From Geofilum sp964396555 (lineage in GTDB: Bacteria > Bacteroidota > Bacteroidia > Bacteroidales > Marinilabiliaceae): a stretch of DNA of 8,530 nucleotides. The position numbers and the translations under genes are program-made. This document shows positions 1 through 6,250 of the stretch, piece after piece. Location of the stretch: assembly GCA_964396555.1 (NCBI GenBank), contig CAYNFX010000080.1, forward strand, positions 1 through 8,530, given 5' to 3'. Numbering within the stretch: the stretch's first letter is position 1; the number at the start of each line of letters is the position of its first letter. Below the pieces are notes generated by a model. It searched no databases. It was not told where the DNA came from and saw only the letters and a program-made list of their open reading frames with translations.

Positions 1-564
1 CCTGCACATCTCCCTTATATCTTCAAAGAAGGCGGTAAACTGTTCCTGCAACTGATCGTCGTTTTTTACTATCTGCTCAACGGCCCAGGCGCTATGGTCG
101 GGTAGTATTGTATGACTTGCCATAATCTTCAGGGTCTTTTCTATGCCGCTTAGGTTCTTGTAGTTTTCCATCCTGCGGCTGCGGATCAAAAAGGGAAGAA
201 ACTGCCTTACCGGGGGTGGCAGGATGAAGTAATGGCTTATAAACAGCTTGTGAACTTCATTGACAAAGTCGTGGAGGGTCTGATCCGAGTATTGATCCCA
301 GTTCTTTGCAAGATAATAGTCATAAATCACATCGATTATTACTCTTGAAAAGCGAGTGTAACGAGGTCTGAATAAATTAGCACTTGCATGGGACAAGGGA
401 TGCTCGTCCATAAAGGAGTCAATCTGGCGATGTAGTAATATGCCCTTACGGATCTCCGTTGGATAGCGGGTAAAGCGATTGCCTTTTACGTAATCGCCTA
501 TGAAATTACCCAGTTTTACCCCGTCAGAGGGTCCTGAAAGATATAGGTGAGAGAGATAATTCAT
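1..564 (-). CDS. acpH: Acyl carrier protein phosphodiesterase (AcpH/DUF479 family), 3' end cut by window edge
   Basis: The reading frame opens at an ATG at 562-564 and stays open to base 1, giving 188 residues. E. coli AcpH has about 193, so only a few C-terminal residues should be missing. Family enzymes hydrolyse holo-ACP, releasing 4'-phosphopantetheine and leaving apo-ACP, in the cytoplasm. Visible family features are the N-terminus MNYLSHLYLS, GNFIGDYVKG (residues 19-28), LHRQID (44-49), an Asp at 53, the Arg-rich segment around 68-74, and DVIYDYYLAKNW (78-89), which matches the E. coli pattern DVMWDHFLSRHW. The conserved His and Asp residues fit a metal-dependent, HD-like hydrolase. The gene is separated from pfkA by 233 bases that contain the pfkA terminator, so it is probably transcribed on its own. 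The leader has no Shine-Dalgarno sequence. The family assignment is firm. The in vivo substrate of Bacteroidota members is inferred from the E. coli enzyme. Confidence 0.85.
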   Translation of the reverse strand, partial: MNYLSHLYLSGPSDGVKLGNFIGDYVKGNRFTRYPTEIRKGILLHRQIDSFMDEHPLSHASANLFRPRYTRFSRVIIDVIYDYYLAKNWDQYSDQTLHDFVNEVHKLFISHYFILPPPVRQFLPFLIRSRRMENYKNLSGIEKTLKIMASHTILPDHSAWAVEQIVKNDDQLQEQFTAFFEDIREMCR

Positions 565-606
565 GGCAGGGCTTGCTTAATGCAATATACAAATTTCAAT
601 TTCTTC

Positions 607-660
607 ATCAGGACCTTTTTGGAAAGCTTTTTTATTTGCAATATGAAGGTTTGTCCTGAT
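607..660. repeat. 8-bp inverted repeat upstream of acpH
   Basis: ATCAGGAC (607-614) is matched exactly by its reverse complement GTCCTGAT (653-660), with 38 bases between the arms. The spacer includes the palindrome AAAGCTTT and A/T runs. It lies 43 bases upstream of the acpH start, so it could form a hairpin in the acpH leader or be a protein-binding dyad. The role is unknown, and an 8-bp match at this spacing could be chance. Confidence 0.3.
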
Positions 661-720
661 CAGCGCAGAGATAGATGATGTTTCAGCCAGATTTCAATGG
701 GTCGGGTTGCAAGACAGTAA

Positions 721-765
721 TATAAAAAATCCGCCAGCAGGGATAATTACCTGCAAGACGGATTT
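721..765 (-). terminator. Rho-independent terminator of the porQ-cmk-ispH-pfkA unit
   Basis: On the minus strand the RNA would form an outer stem AAATCCG/CGGATTT (arms 759-765 and 727-733) and an inner stem GCAGG/CCTGC (arms 750-754 and 737-741). The loop is eight bases and a small internal loop lies between the stems. The 3' arm runs directly into a T tract (TTTTTTATA as read). It starts 32 bases after the pfkA stop codon, as expected for a terminator of that transcript. Confidence 0.75.
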
Positions 766-797
766 AGTATTTTGATATGCTGTAAATTCGTTCAAGA

Positions 798-1781
798 CTA
801 GATTGACAATATATCAATCAGCGAGAAGAGCTCCTGGTTAATTGGCTTTTTGTTCTTTATTGCATTTTCAAAGGGTACATAAACGATTTCGTCGTTTACA
901 AGACCTACCATTACATTCTTTTTATCTTCAAGAAGGCCTGTAATTGCTGCTACTCCCAGACGCGAGGCAGTAACCCTGTCATAAGCACTTGGTGAACCAC
1001 CTCTCTGAATATGTCCCAATATGGTTACCCTTACATCATAGTCGGGGTGATCTTCCCTTACTTTCTCGGCAGTCCTAAGAGCTCCTCCTCCAATCTTGTC
1101 GCCTTCTGCTACAATCACGATACTGGAAGACTTCTGTTTCTTGTAGCTGTTTGAAAGGAATTCGCTCAACTTCTCATAGTTTGTGTTGACCTCAGGGATC
1201 AGTACAGCCTCAGCGCCTGAAGCTATGGCACTGCTCAGCGCCAGAAAGCCTGCATCACGGCCCATAACTTCGATAAAGAACAGACGGCTGTGGGCACTTG
1301 CTGTATCCCGTACCTTGTCCACCGCATCTATCACAGTATTCAGGGCAGTGTCATATCCTATGGTATAGTCGGTTCCAAACAGGTCATTGTCAATTGTGCC
1401 GGGGATCCCTATCACAGGAATATTATGTTCTGAGCTGAAAATTGAAGCTCCAGTAAAGGTTCCGTCCCCTCCAATAACCACCAATGCATCGATACCATGC
1501 TTTTTCAGATTCTGGTAGGCTAACACACGTCCCTCCGGAGTCTGAAACTCCTTGCTACGGGCACTTTTCAGAATGGTACCTCCGCGTTGTATTATGTTAC
1601 TCACCGACTTCGAATCCATCGGGACAATTTCATTTTCTATCAAGCCCTGGTAACCCCTGATGATTCCCATCACTTCCAGCTTGTGATACAGGGCACCACG
1701 TACGGCAGCTCTAATAGCAGCATTCATGCCGGGTGCATCTCCTCCTGAAGACAATAAGGCGATTTTCTTAATTGGACTCAT
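798..1781 (-). CDS. pfkA: ATP-dependent 6-phosphofructokinase
   Basis: This enzyme phosphorylates fructose 6-phosphate to fructose 1,6-bisphosphate in glycolysis. The 327 residues match the usual length of bacterial PfkA (about 320). Visible motifs are GGDAPGMN (13-20) in the nucleotide-binding N-terminus, SAR with the substrate-site Arg at 75, GGDGT (104-108), PGTIDND (127-133) with the catalytic Asp expected at 131, MGRDAG (173-178), and GHIQRGGSPSAYDR (256-269). Two positions separate ATP- from pyrophosphate-dependent enzymes in this family. Gly in GGDGT (PPi types have GGDD) and Gly in PGTIDND (PPi types have PKTIDND) both point to ATP. The start is ATG at 1779-1781, 18 bases after the ispH stop, with an A/T-rich leader and no Shine-Dalgarno sequence. 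It is the last gene of the unit and is followed by a hairpin terminator. Nothing appears truncated. Confidence 0.97.
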   Translation of the reverse strand: MSPIKKIALLSSGGDAPGMNAAIRAAVRGALYHKLEVMGIIRGYQGLIENEIVPMDSKSVSNIIQRGGTILKSARSKEFQTPEGRVLAYQNLKKHGIDALVVIGGDGTFTGASIFSSEHNIPVIGIPGTIDNDLFGTDYTIGYDTALNTVIDAVDKVRDTASAHSRLFFIEVMGRDAGFLALSSAIASGAEAVLIPEVNTNYEKLSEFLSNSYKKQKSSSIVIVAEGDKIGGGALRTAEKVREDHPDYDVRVTILGHIQRGGSPSAYDRVTASRLGVAAITGLLEDKKNVMVGLVNDEIVYVPFENAIKNKKPINQELFSLIDILSI

Positions 1782-1799
1782 TGCTGTAACTATTTAATA

Positions 1800-2684
1800 T
1801 TATTGCTTTTCCAAAATTATGCCTACATACTCTGCCACCTGCTCCATTAGCCAGTATGGGGTAGATGTAGCTCCGCAAATGCCTATAGAGTGAACCGGAC
1901 TGTCAAACCATTGCCTTTCAACTTCTCCCGGTCCGGCAACAAAATAAGTGCGGTTGTTCTCATCCTTGCAGGCTTCGAACAAGACCTTCGCATTGCTACT
2001 CATGGTGCCTCCTACAAAAATCACTACATTATGCCTTGCGGCAAATTCTTTGAGCTTTGGAATCCTGTTGGCAACCTGACCGCAAATGGTATTGTGTGCC
2101 ACCAAATCGTTAGCATTGCTAAGCTTGTTCCGTATCAATTCCTGAATATCTGAATAACCCTTATGACTCATAGTTGTCTGGGCAAAAAGGTAAACCTTCT
2201 TGTCAGAACCCAACTGATCCAGATCCTCAAGATGCTGAACTACCAAGGCCTCATTATCGGTATAGCCGCAGAGTCCGGTCACCTCCGGGTGCCCTTTCTT
2301 TCCGTATATCACGACCAGTCCGTTTTCGGCCTTTGCCTGAAGCCACGCTTTATGCACCCTCTGCTGCAACTTTAATACTACAGGACATGTAGCATCGATT
2401 ACAGTGCGTCCCTCATCCTTAGCCTTTTTATAAGAAGTCGGAGGCTCCCCGTGGGCCCTGAACAGCAGTGGAGTCTCATCAGAGGATTCCACCCGGTCAA
2501 GAGCAGAAGTATTGAGGCCTTTAGATCTGAGTCGTTTTACTTCCTCTTCATTGTGCACTATATCCCCAATGCTGGTCAATCCGGTACCTTTCTCAAGCTG
2601 TTCCTCCGCCATCTTTACGGCTCGGGAAACTCCAAAGCAGAAGCCTGAACCGGAATCAATCTCTATATTCGGTTTACCGTTCAT
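1800..2684 (-). CDS. ispH: 4-hydroxy-3-methylbut-2-enyl diphosphate reductase
   Basis: IspH (LytB) is the final enzyme of the MEP isoprenoid pathway. It reduces HMBPP to isopentenyl and dimethylallyl diphosphate using a 4Fe-4S cluster. The three cluster cysteines are visible at C16 (in GSGFCFGV), C100 (DATCPVV) and C201 (NTICGQV), matching the three-cysteine pattern of the family. Other conserved parts are H44 (DIVHNEEEV), H78 (RAHGEPP), GKKGHPEVTG (128-137) with the catalytic Glu at 134, the AQTTMS segment (169-173), SSN (229-231) and the C-terminal GATSTPYWL. At 294 residues it is close to the short form of the family. The ATG at 2682-2684 lies one base after the cmk stop codon, which strongly suggests translational coupling. 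The gene also implies that this organism makes isoprenoids by the MEP route. Confidence 0.97.
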   Translation of the reverse strand: MNGKPNIEIDSGSGFCFGVSRAVKMAEEQLEKGTGLTSIGDIVHNEEEVKRLRSKGLNTSALDRVESSDETPLLFRAHGEPPTSYKKAKDEGRTVIDATCPVVLKLQQRVHKAWLQAKAENGLVVIYGKKGHPEVTGLCGYTDNEALVVQHLEDLDQLGSDKKVYLFAQTTMSHKGYSDIQELIRNKLSNANDLVAHNTICGQVANRIPKLKEFAARHNVVIFVGGTMSSNAKVLFEACKDENNRTYFVAGPGEVERQWFDSPVHSIGICGATSTPYWLMEQVAEYVGIILEKQ

Positions 2685-2685
2685 C

Positions 2686-3381
2686 TTAAAACAGGTTCCT
2701 CTCCCTCAGCCTATCCATTATCCAATCCATCTGACCCTGTGGGTCCAATGTGCTGTTGTCAAGCACCACGGCATCATCTGCTTTTACAAGCGGACTCTCC
2801 TTGCGTGTACTGTCAGCATGGTCGCGTGCCTTTACATTCTCAAGTATCTCTTCAAAGCTTACCTTGTCGCCTTTTGCTATCATCTCCTTGTAGCGCCTTT
2901 CAGCCCTTATCTCAGGTGATGCTGTCATAAATATTTTCAGATCGGCATTTGGAAACACCACGGTACCAATATCACGACCGTCAAGGATTACTCCTCCACT
3001 GCGCCCCATCTCCTGTTGCAGACTAACAAGACGCCTCCTCACAAAGGCCAGACTGCTTACAGAACTTACATGGTTGCTTACAACAATCTGACGTATCTCC
3101 TTCTCCACATTCTCTCCGTTGAGATAGGCGTCAAGTCCACCTGATTCATTCTTGCGAAACTCAACTTTTATGTCATCCATCCGGGCTGCAAGACCATCCT
3201 CGTCAACCTTTCCTTCTGTTACCAGATGGTTTCTCATTGCATATAAGGTAACAGCCCTGTACATTGCACCTGTGTCTATGTAAATCAGGGAAAGCTCCTT
3301 TGCTATGGCCTTTGCCACAGTGCTTTTCCCACACGACGAGTGTCCGTCAACTGCTATTGTTATTTTGCTTTTGTCTTTCAT
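2686..3381 (-). CDS. cmk: (d)CMP kinase (cytidylate kinase)
   Basis: Cmk transfers phosphate from ATP to CMP or dCMP in pyrimidine nucleotide salvage and recycling in the cytoplasm. The 231-residue protein begins with a P-loop, GHSSCGKST (13-21), followed by DTGAMYR (36-42) of the CMP-binding region, GRDIGTVVFP (135-144), and the lid and substrate signature RDHADSTRKESPLVKADDA (186-204), which matches the family pattern RD..DS.R...PL..A.DA. The length is typical. The start ATG is at 3379-3381, preceded by an A/G-rich leader containing GAGGG. The gene follows porQ after 83 bases and precedes ispH by one base. I could not find a convincing TAnnTTTG promoter in the 83-base gap, so read-through from porQ is the simplest view. 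Confidence 0.97.
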   Translation of the reverse strand: MKDKSKITIAVDGHSSCGKSTVAKAIAKELSLIYIDTGAMYRAVTLYAMRNHLVTEGKVDEDGLAARMDDIKVEFRKNESGGLDAYLNGENVEKEIRQIVVSNHVSSVSSLAFVRRRLVSLQQEMGRSGGVILDGRDIGTVVFPNADLKIFMTASPEIRAERRYKEMIAKGDKVSFEEILENVKARDHADSTRKESPLVKADDAVVLDNSTLDPQGQMDWIMDRLRERNLF

Positions 3382-3464
3382 CTTATCTTTCTTGTTTCCC
3401 TCTAAGCTGTATATAATTCAGGTACTTTGTAATAAAAAACCTTCCCAGACTGCTCCAATTGCAC

Positions 3465-4490
3465 CTAAAAGGACGATAGGTTGGTGCTTATAGTAAAGTG
3501 ATTTGATGTTCCGGCCAGGTGATAACGGCCAGAAGCATATGAGAAGTGGAATTTATACACCCTGAATCCGAAGCCCCAGGTGTAGCCCACTGTCGATGCC
3601 TTGCTTTGGGTCTTCATATCTATGCGCCGACGGGGATTGACTCCTCCTGCAATATAGAAATTATGAGAAGGCATAAACTCCAGTCCAAGTGTAAAATGCC
3701 TCAATACCTTCTCCAGGTCACTTGCCTTATCGTAATCTCGCCTTATTCCGCTTCCATTATCATCGTTTAATTGATAATCCAGACTACCTGATAACAGGTC
3801 CTGTGCAGTAAGCGAGACCCTGAAAGGAGCATGAACCGGTTTGAACGAAATCCCTGCCTGCAGATCGGCAGGCAGGCTCTCTGTTTCTGCCAGACTGTAT
3901 GAAGTTATCTGTCTTCCAAAATTTCTCAAAACCAGGCCGGCAGTAAAAAGTCCGCTGCTGTCAGTGTAAAACACTCCCAGGTCGCCTGCTATTCCCCAAG
4001 AATCATAGCTCTCGATGCGGCTGATAACGGGTTTAATCGAAATTCCGGCTCTTATCCGACCGTAAAGCAATCTGCTATATGACGCCTGAATCATTGTTTC
4101 CCCAGCGGTAAATGCTCCAGTGATGACCCCGCTCTCATCGGCTGCGGTCATTTCTCCATAACCAATATGACTGAAGCCAAGGGCAAATGTTCCTATTTTG
4201 TTTATATGTAAAGCACCGCCACCATAGCCATAGCTAATATCAGCAAGGTAGGGAACATAGTTTAGAGAAACCTGTTTTGAAAAAGTGGAGTCGAGCAAGC
4301 CTGGATTATGCAACAGCATCGAAATGTCGGAGGCCGGCAATCCTACCTGATTGCCGCCAAGGGATGCCACTTTTGAAGACTGGGTCAGCTGCAGCAGCAT
4401 GTACAACGCCTCACCGCCTCGCTGAGCCTTCATTGTAAGGGGCAGTAACACCGCTGCCAGCATTATTATATTTAGTCTGAGCTGCTTCAA
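3465..4490 (-). CDS. porQ: Type IX secretion system outer-membrane protein PorQ
   Basis: PorQ is an outer-membrane beta-barrel of the FadL-like PorV/PorQ group. In Porphyromonas gingivalis it works with PorU, PorV and PorZ in attaching type IX cargo to the cell surface. The 341-residue protein has a signal peptide: a basic start (MKQLR), a hydrophobic stretch (8-18) and a likely cut before Q23 in MKAQ, a common pattern in this phylum. The mature start RGGEALYMLLQLTQSSKVA (24-42), followed by SLGGNQVGLP and NPGLLD (62-67), fits the PorQ N-terminus. The remainder is alternating, Gly/aromatic-rich beta-strand sequence with few charged helices. The start codon is TTG (4488-4490). An in-frame TAA at 4506-4508 leaves no upstream ATG, and the first internal ATG (4461-4463, residue 10) would delete the basic part of the signal peptide. 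PorQ beside cmk and ispH also recalls the gene order I remember from P. gingivalis. The assignment rests on recognition of sequence and context. Confidence 0.85.
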   Translation of the reverse strand: MKQLRLNIIMLAAVLLPLTMKAQRGGEALYMLLQLTQSSKVASLGGNQVGLPASDISMLLHNPGLLDSTFSKQVSLNYVPYLADISYGYGGGALHINKIGTFALGFSHIGYGEMTAADESGVITGAFTAGETMIQASYSRLLYGRIRAGISIKPVISRIESYDSWGIAGDLGVFYTDSSGLFTAGLVLRNFGRQITSYSLAETESLPADLQAGISFKPVHAPFRVSLTAQDLLSGSLDYQLNDDNGSGIRRDYDKASDLEKVLRHFTLGLEFMPSHNFYIAGGVNPRRRIDMKTQSKASTVGYTWGFGFRVYKFHFSYASGRYHLAGTSNHFTISTNLSSF

Positions 4491-4512
4491 GCTTTCAGAG
4501 ATTACTTAGTCA

Positions 4513-4542
4513 CAAAAATAGAATATCCTTTGCTTAAACAAC
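4513..4542 (-). promoter_or_regulatory. Candidate Bacteroidota-type promoter of porQ operon
   Basis: On the minus strand the sequence TATTTTTG (4513-4520) matches the phylum-specific -7 element TAnnTTTG exactly. A TTG (4539-4541, within GTTG) lies 18 bases upstream of it, inside the accepted -33 spacing range. Transcription would start about 4505, giving a leader of roughly 15 bases before the TTG start of porQ. A 10-bp palindrome, AACTTAAGTT (4540-4549), overlaps the -33 end. Confidence 0.6.
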
Positions 4543-4559
4543 TTAAGTTTTTGCTCTAT

Positions 4560-5684
4560 TTAGCGATTCAATGAGTAAAACTTAATACAAGCCGGAGAAG
4601 GGATGTCTGCCTTGTAACCTGTTGACCTCAATGTTCCTTCCTTTATGTTGCGCCCCAGCACCATTATATTGTTGCCGTTTTTGTTGGCAACAAGCAGGAA
4701 ATGGGAAGAAGGAGCAATAGCCAAATTCCTTGGACAGATGATGCCATCCTTGTATCTTTCAACTATCTCAGCCTTGTCATCTTCAAGCCTTACGACGACC
4801 ACCTGATCGTCTCCCCTCACTGAGGCATAAAGAAAACCGCCATCGGGTGAGTAGTGTATATCGGCTGAGGTATTCTTCTTAGTTGTATCTGGTTTAAGCA
4901 TAAGGGTAGCTAGCGGGATCGTAAAGGTGCTGTCCCTGTCTGCCTTAAATACCATTATGCTGTGATCAAGTTCTGTGAGCAGTGCCATCCTGCTTCCATC
5001 GGGAGAAAAGGTAATGTGACGTGGACCTGCACCGGGTCTGATTTTTACAACACCAGCAGGGCGTACTTTGTCTGGGAGCGATTCGTAAACCACCACCTCG
5101 TCAGTTCCCAGGTCGGCAGCATAGATAAAGCGTGCATCAGGATCTGGTACTGCACTGTGGGCATGGGGTGCCTCCTGTCTGTCCGAGTTGGCACCCCTAC
5201 CGCTGTGTTTGAACAGAGCCACATCACTGCTGAAGCATCCCGTTTCAGGTGAGTACCTCACAAAGGCAACATCTCCCGACACATAGTTGGCTACTGCAAG
5301 TAGCCCTTCTTCTGCAATTGATACGTAGCAGGATGCATACCATCCTGTTCCCGTAGAGTCAGCAACAGTAAGACCTCCTGTTTTTTTATCTATATTGAAA
5401 CTGTACAAAGAGGGACTGCTACCGTCATTCTCACTAACAGCAAACAGAAGCTTGTTATTTTGGTCAATAGCCAGATAGGACGGATTCTGCACCTGTGCAA
5501 CAGGCTGTAAGCCGCTGATCTCACCGCTTAGAGTGTCCAATAACGCATGGTAGATTCCTTCCGAACCATGTTTGGTATAGGTGCCGACATAGAAGGGTAG
5601 CTTGTGATCACCGAAAGGTTTATGGGTACAGTTGCATAAGAGTCCTGCTGCAATAACAGCGTGAAGGAGAAGAATTTTTTTCAT
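4560..5684 (-). CDS. Exported lactonase-family seven-bladed beta-propeller (6-phosphogluconolactonase-like)
   Basis: The 374-residue protein belongs to the lactonase/YbhE (PF10282) family, whose E. coli member Pgl hydrolyses 6-phosphogluconolactone. Family signatures in order are YVGTYT (32-37), SENDG (85-89), VANYVSGDV (131-139), PHAHS (173-177), DLGTDEVVVY (191-200), GAGPRHITFSPDG (218-230), TELDHSIMVF (237-246), SADIHYSPDGGFLYAS (273-288), PRNLAI (318-323) and VANKNGNNIMVL (332-343). Unlike Pgl, it starts with MKKILLLHAVIAAGLLCNC, a signal peptide with Cys at 17 and 19. This suggests a periplasmic lipoprotein, though neither Cys has a classical Gly/Ala/Ser at -1. The start ATG is at 5682-5684 and lacks a Shine-Dalgarno sequence. 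It ends 69 bases before porQ, but a separate promoter lies between them. The fold is certain. The substrate is not, because an exported enzyme would not meet cytosolic 6-phosphogluconolactone. Confidence 0.88.
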   Translation of the reverse strand: MKKILLLHAVIAAGLLCNCTHKPFGDHKLPFYVGTYTKHGSEGIYHALLDTLSGEISGLQPVAQVQNPSYLAIDQNNKLLFAVSENDGSSPSLYSFNIDKKTGGLTVADSTGTGWYASCYVSIAEEGLLAVANYVSGDVAFVRYSPETGCFSSDVALFKHSGRGANSDRQEAPHAHSAVPDPDARFIYAADLGTDEVVVYESLPDKVRPAGVVKIRPGAGPRHITFSPDGSRMALLTELDHSIMVFKADRDSTFTIPLATLMLKPDTTKKNTSADIHYSPDGGFLYASVRGDDQVVVVRLEDDKAEIVERYKDGIICPRNLAIAPSSHFLLVANKNGNNIMVLGRNIKEGTLRSTGYKADIPSPACIKFYSLNR

Positions 5685-5713
5685 ATCCCAATTTGGATAA
5701 TTAAGTTCTTGTT

Positions 5714-5728
5714 AACAGAAATTCTGTT
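5714..5728. promoter_or_regulatory. Perfect dyad AACAGAA-A-TTCTGTT, possible operator of lactonase-like gene
   Basis: Two 7-base arms (5714-5720 and 5722-5728) flank a single central base, 29 bases upstream of the lactonase-like start. A dyad this tight cannot form a stable hairpin with an adequate loop, so a DNA-binding dimer site is more likely than an RNA structure. There is no known regulator to assign, and chance cannot be excluded in an A/T-rich leader. Confidence 0.3.
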
Positions 5729-5933
5729 TGGATTTACGTCAAGAAATGCCTAACTTAAATAATTATTGCTTGTATCCAGGAGTTGGCAATTTAATTGTTC
5801 CGAAGCAGATTATCTTTATATAGGGACAGAAATTGGATTTAAGGATTGTGTTAAGTTTTATATATGGGAAGCGATCCTCTGGCTACCTGGTTTGCAGATG
5901 AGGTGTTAAGCAGGTGCTTATAAGGAGGCCAGC

Positions 5934-5993
5934 GTGCATTGGGAATGCTTTGATAGTATGATAAATAGTGGTCGTATCGAAAAGAATGAGTAA
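5934..5993 (+). CDS. Very small candidate ORF, 19 codons, GTG start
   Basis: A GTG at 5934-5936 is followed by 18 further codons and TAA (5991-5993), encoding VHWECFDSMINSGRIEKNE. What draws attention is the strong Shine-Dalgarno sequence AAGGAGG at 5922-5928, five bases upstream, because genes in this phylum mostly lack one. A hairpin-capable dyad (TAAGC/GCTTA, within 5907-5920) ends one base before it. The peptide matches nothing I recognise. It could be a leader peptide or nothing at all, because purine-rich non-coding DNA yields such motifs by chance. Confidence 0.15.
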   Translation: MHWECFDSMINSGRIEKNE

Positions 5994-6157
5994 TTGAAGT
6001 GTGGCCTTGCAGGATAGGCCAGTATGGGGCTTTTGAGATAAAGATGATTTTGTGTAATGCTTGTTGGATAAGAGGGGATAATTATATAACTTCAATCTCT
6101 TGCTTTAGTTTGTCTCAGGTAGCATACCGGTCTGTATAACAGAATGATGTTTTTATG

Positions 6158-6165
6158 TATATTTG
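6158..6165 (+). promoter_or_regulatory. Candidate -7 element of recQ promoter
   Basis: TATATTTG matches the Bacteroidota -7 consensus TAnnTTTG exactly. No TTG lies at the expected -33 spacing; the nearest candidate is CTG at 6132-6134, 23 bases upstream. If used, transcription would begin near 6172, leaving a leader of about 80 bases before recQ. Confidence 0.35.
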
Positions 6166-6236
6166 TTTCCCTGAGCGACTATAACTGTAACATATACTTT
6201 TATAAGAAATCGTTGACCACGGCAATAAAGCGGAAC

Positions 6237-6244
6237 AAGGAAGG
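6237..6244 (+). promoter_or_regulatory. Shine-Dalgarno sequence of recQ
   Basis: AAGGAAGG ends six bases before the ATG at 6251-6253. This is a strong purine box for an organism whose other genes here mostly have none, and it supports the chosen recQ start. Confidence 0.6.
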
Positions 6245-6250
6245 CTTGTT

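Larger units (their letters stand above)
5685..6250. other. 566-base intergenic region between divergent lactonase-like gene and recQ
   Basis: I see no convincing long coding region on either strand. The stretch must hold the promoters of both flanking genes. It contains three short dyads (5714-5728, 5907-5920, 6002-6021), an AT palindrome CAATTTAATTG (5787-5797), one perfect -7 element facing recQ (6158-6165), and a segment strongly biased towards G over C on the plus strand: by hand count 5921-6040 has about 39 G and 13 C. A 70-codon open frame on the minus strand (5883-6095) has no recognisable domain or family-like composition, and I do not call it a gene. Confidence 0.6.

Noticed and set aside
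2512..2919. 135-codon open frame on the plus strand
   Set aside because: It lies opposite the ispH and cmk coding sequences, which have full family motifs. It has no recognisable domain and is an antisense shadow.
3429..3470. T6 tract with weak stems between porQ and cmk as a terminator or attenuator
   Set aside because: The possible stems are three to four pairs with bulges, too weak to support the call, and the close spacing of cmk-ispH-pfkA favours read-through.
5821..5880. Near-matches to the TAnnTTTG promoter element, such as TAAGTTTT after TTG with 16 bases between
   Set aside because: It has one mismatch and spacing at the lower limit, and it lies about 400 bases from recQ. The perfect element at 6158-6165 is the better candidate.
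6002..6021. TGGCCT/AGGCCA hairpin as an intrinsic terminator
   Set aside because: The stem has only six pairs and no T tract follows on either strand. There is also no upstream gene that it would terminate.
5883..6095. 70-codon open frame on the minus strand in the intergenic region
   Set aside because: It has no Shine-Dalgarno or promoter match and no domain. Its Leu/Thr/His/Lys-rich composition follows from the G-rich opposite strand rather than from protein selection.
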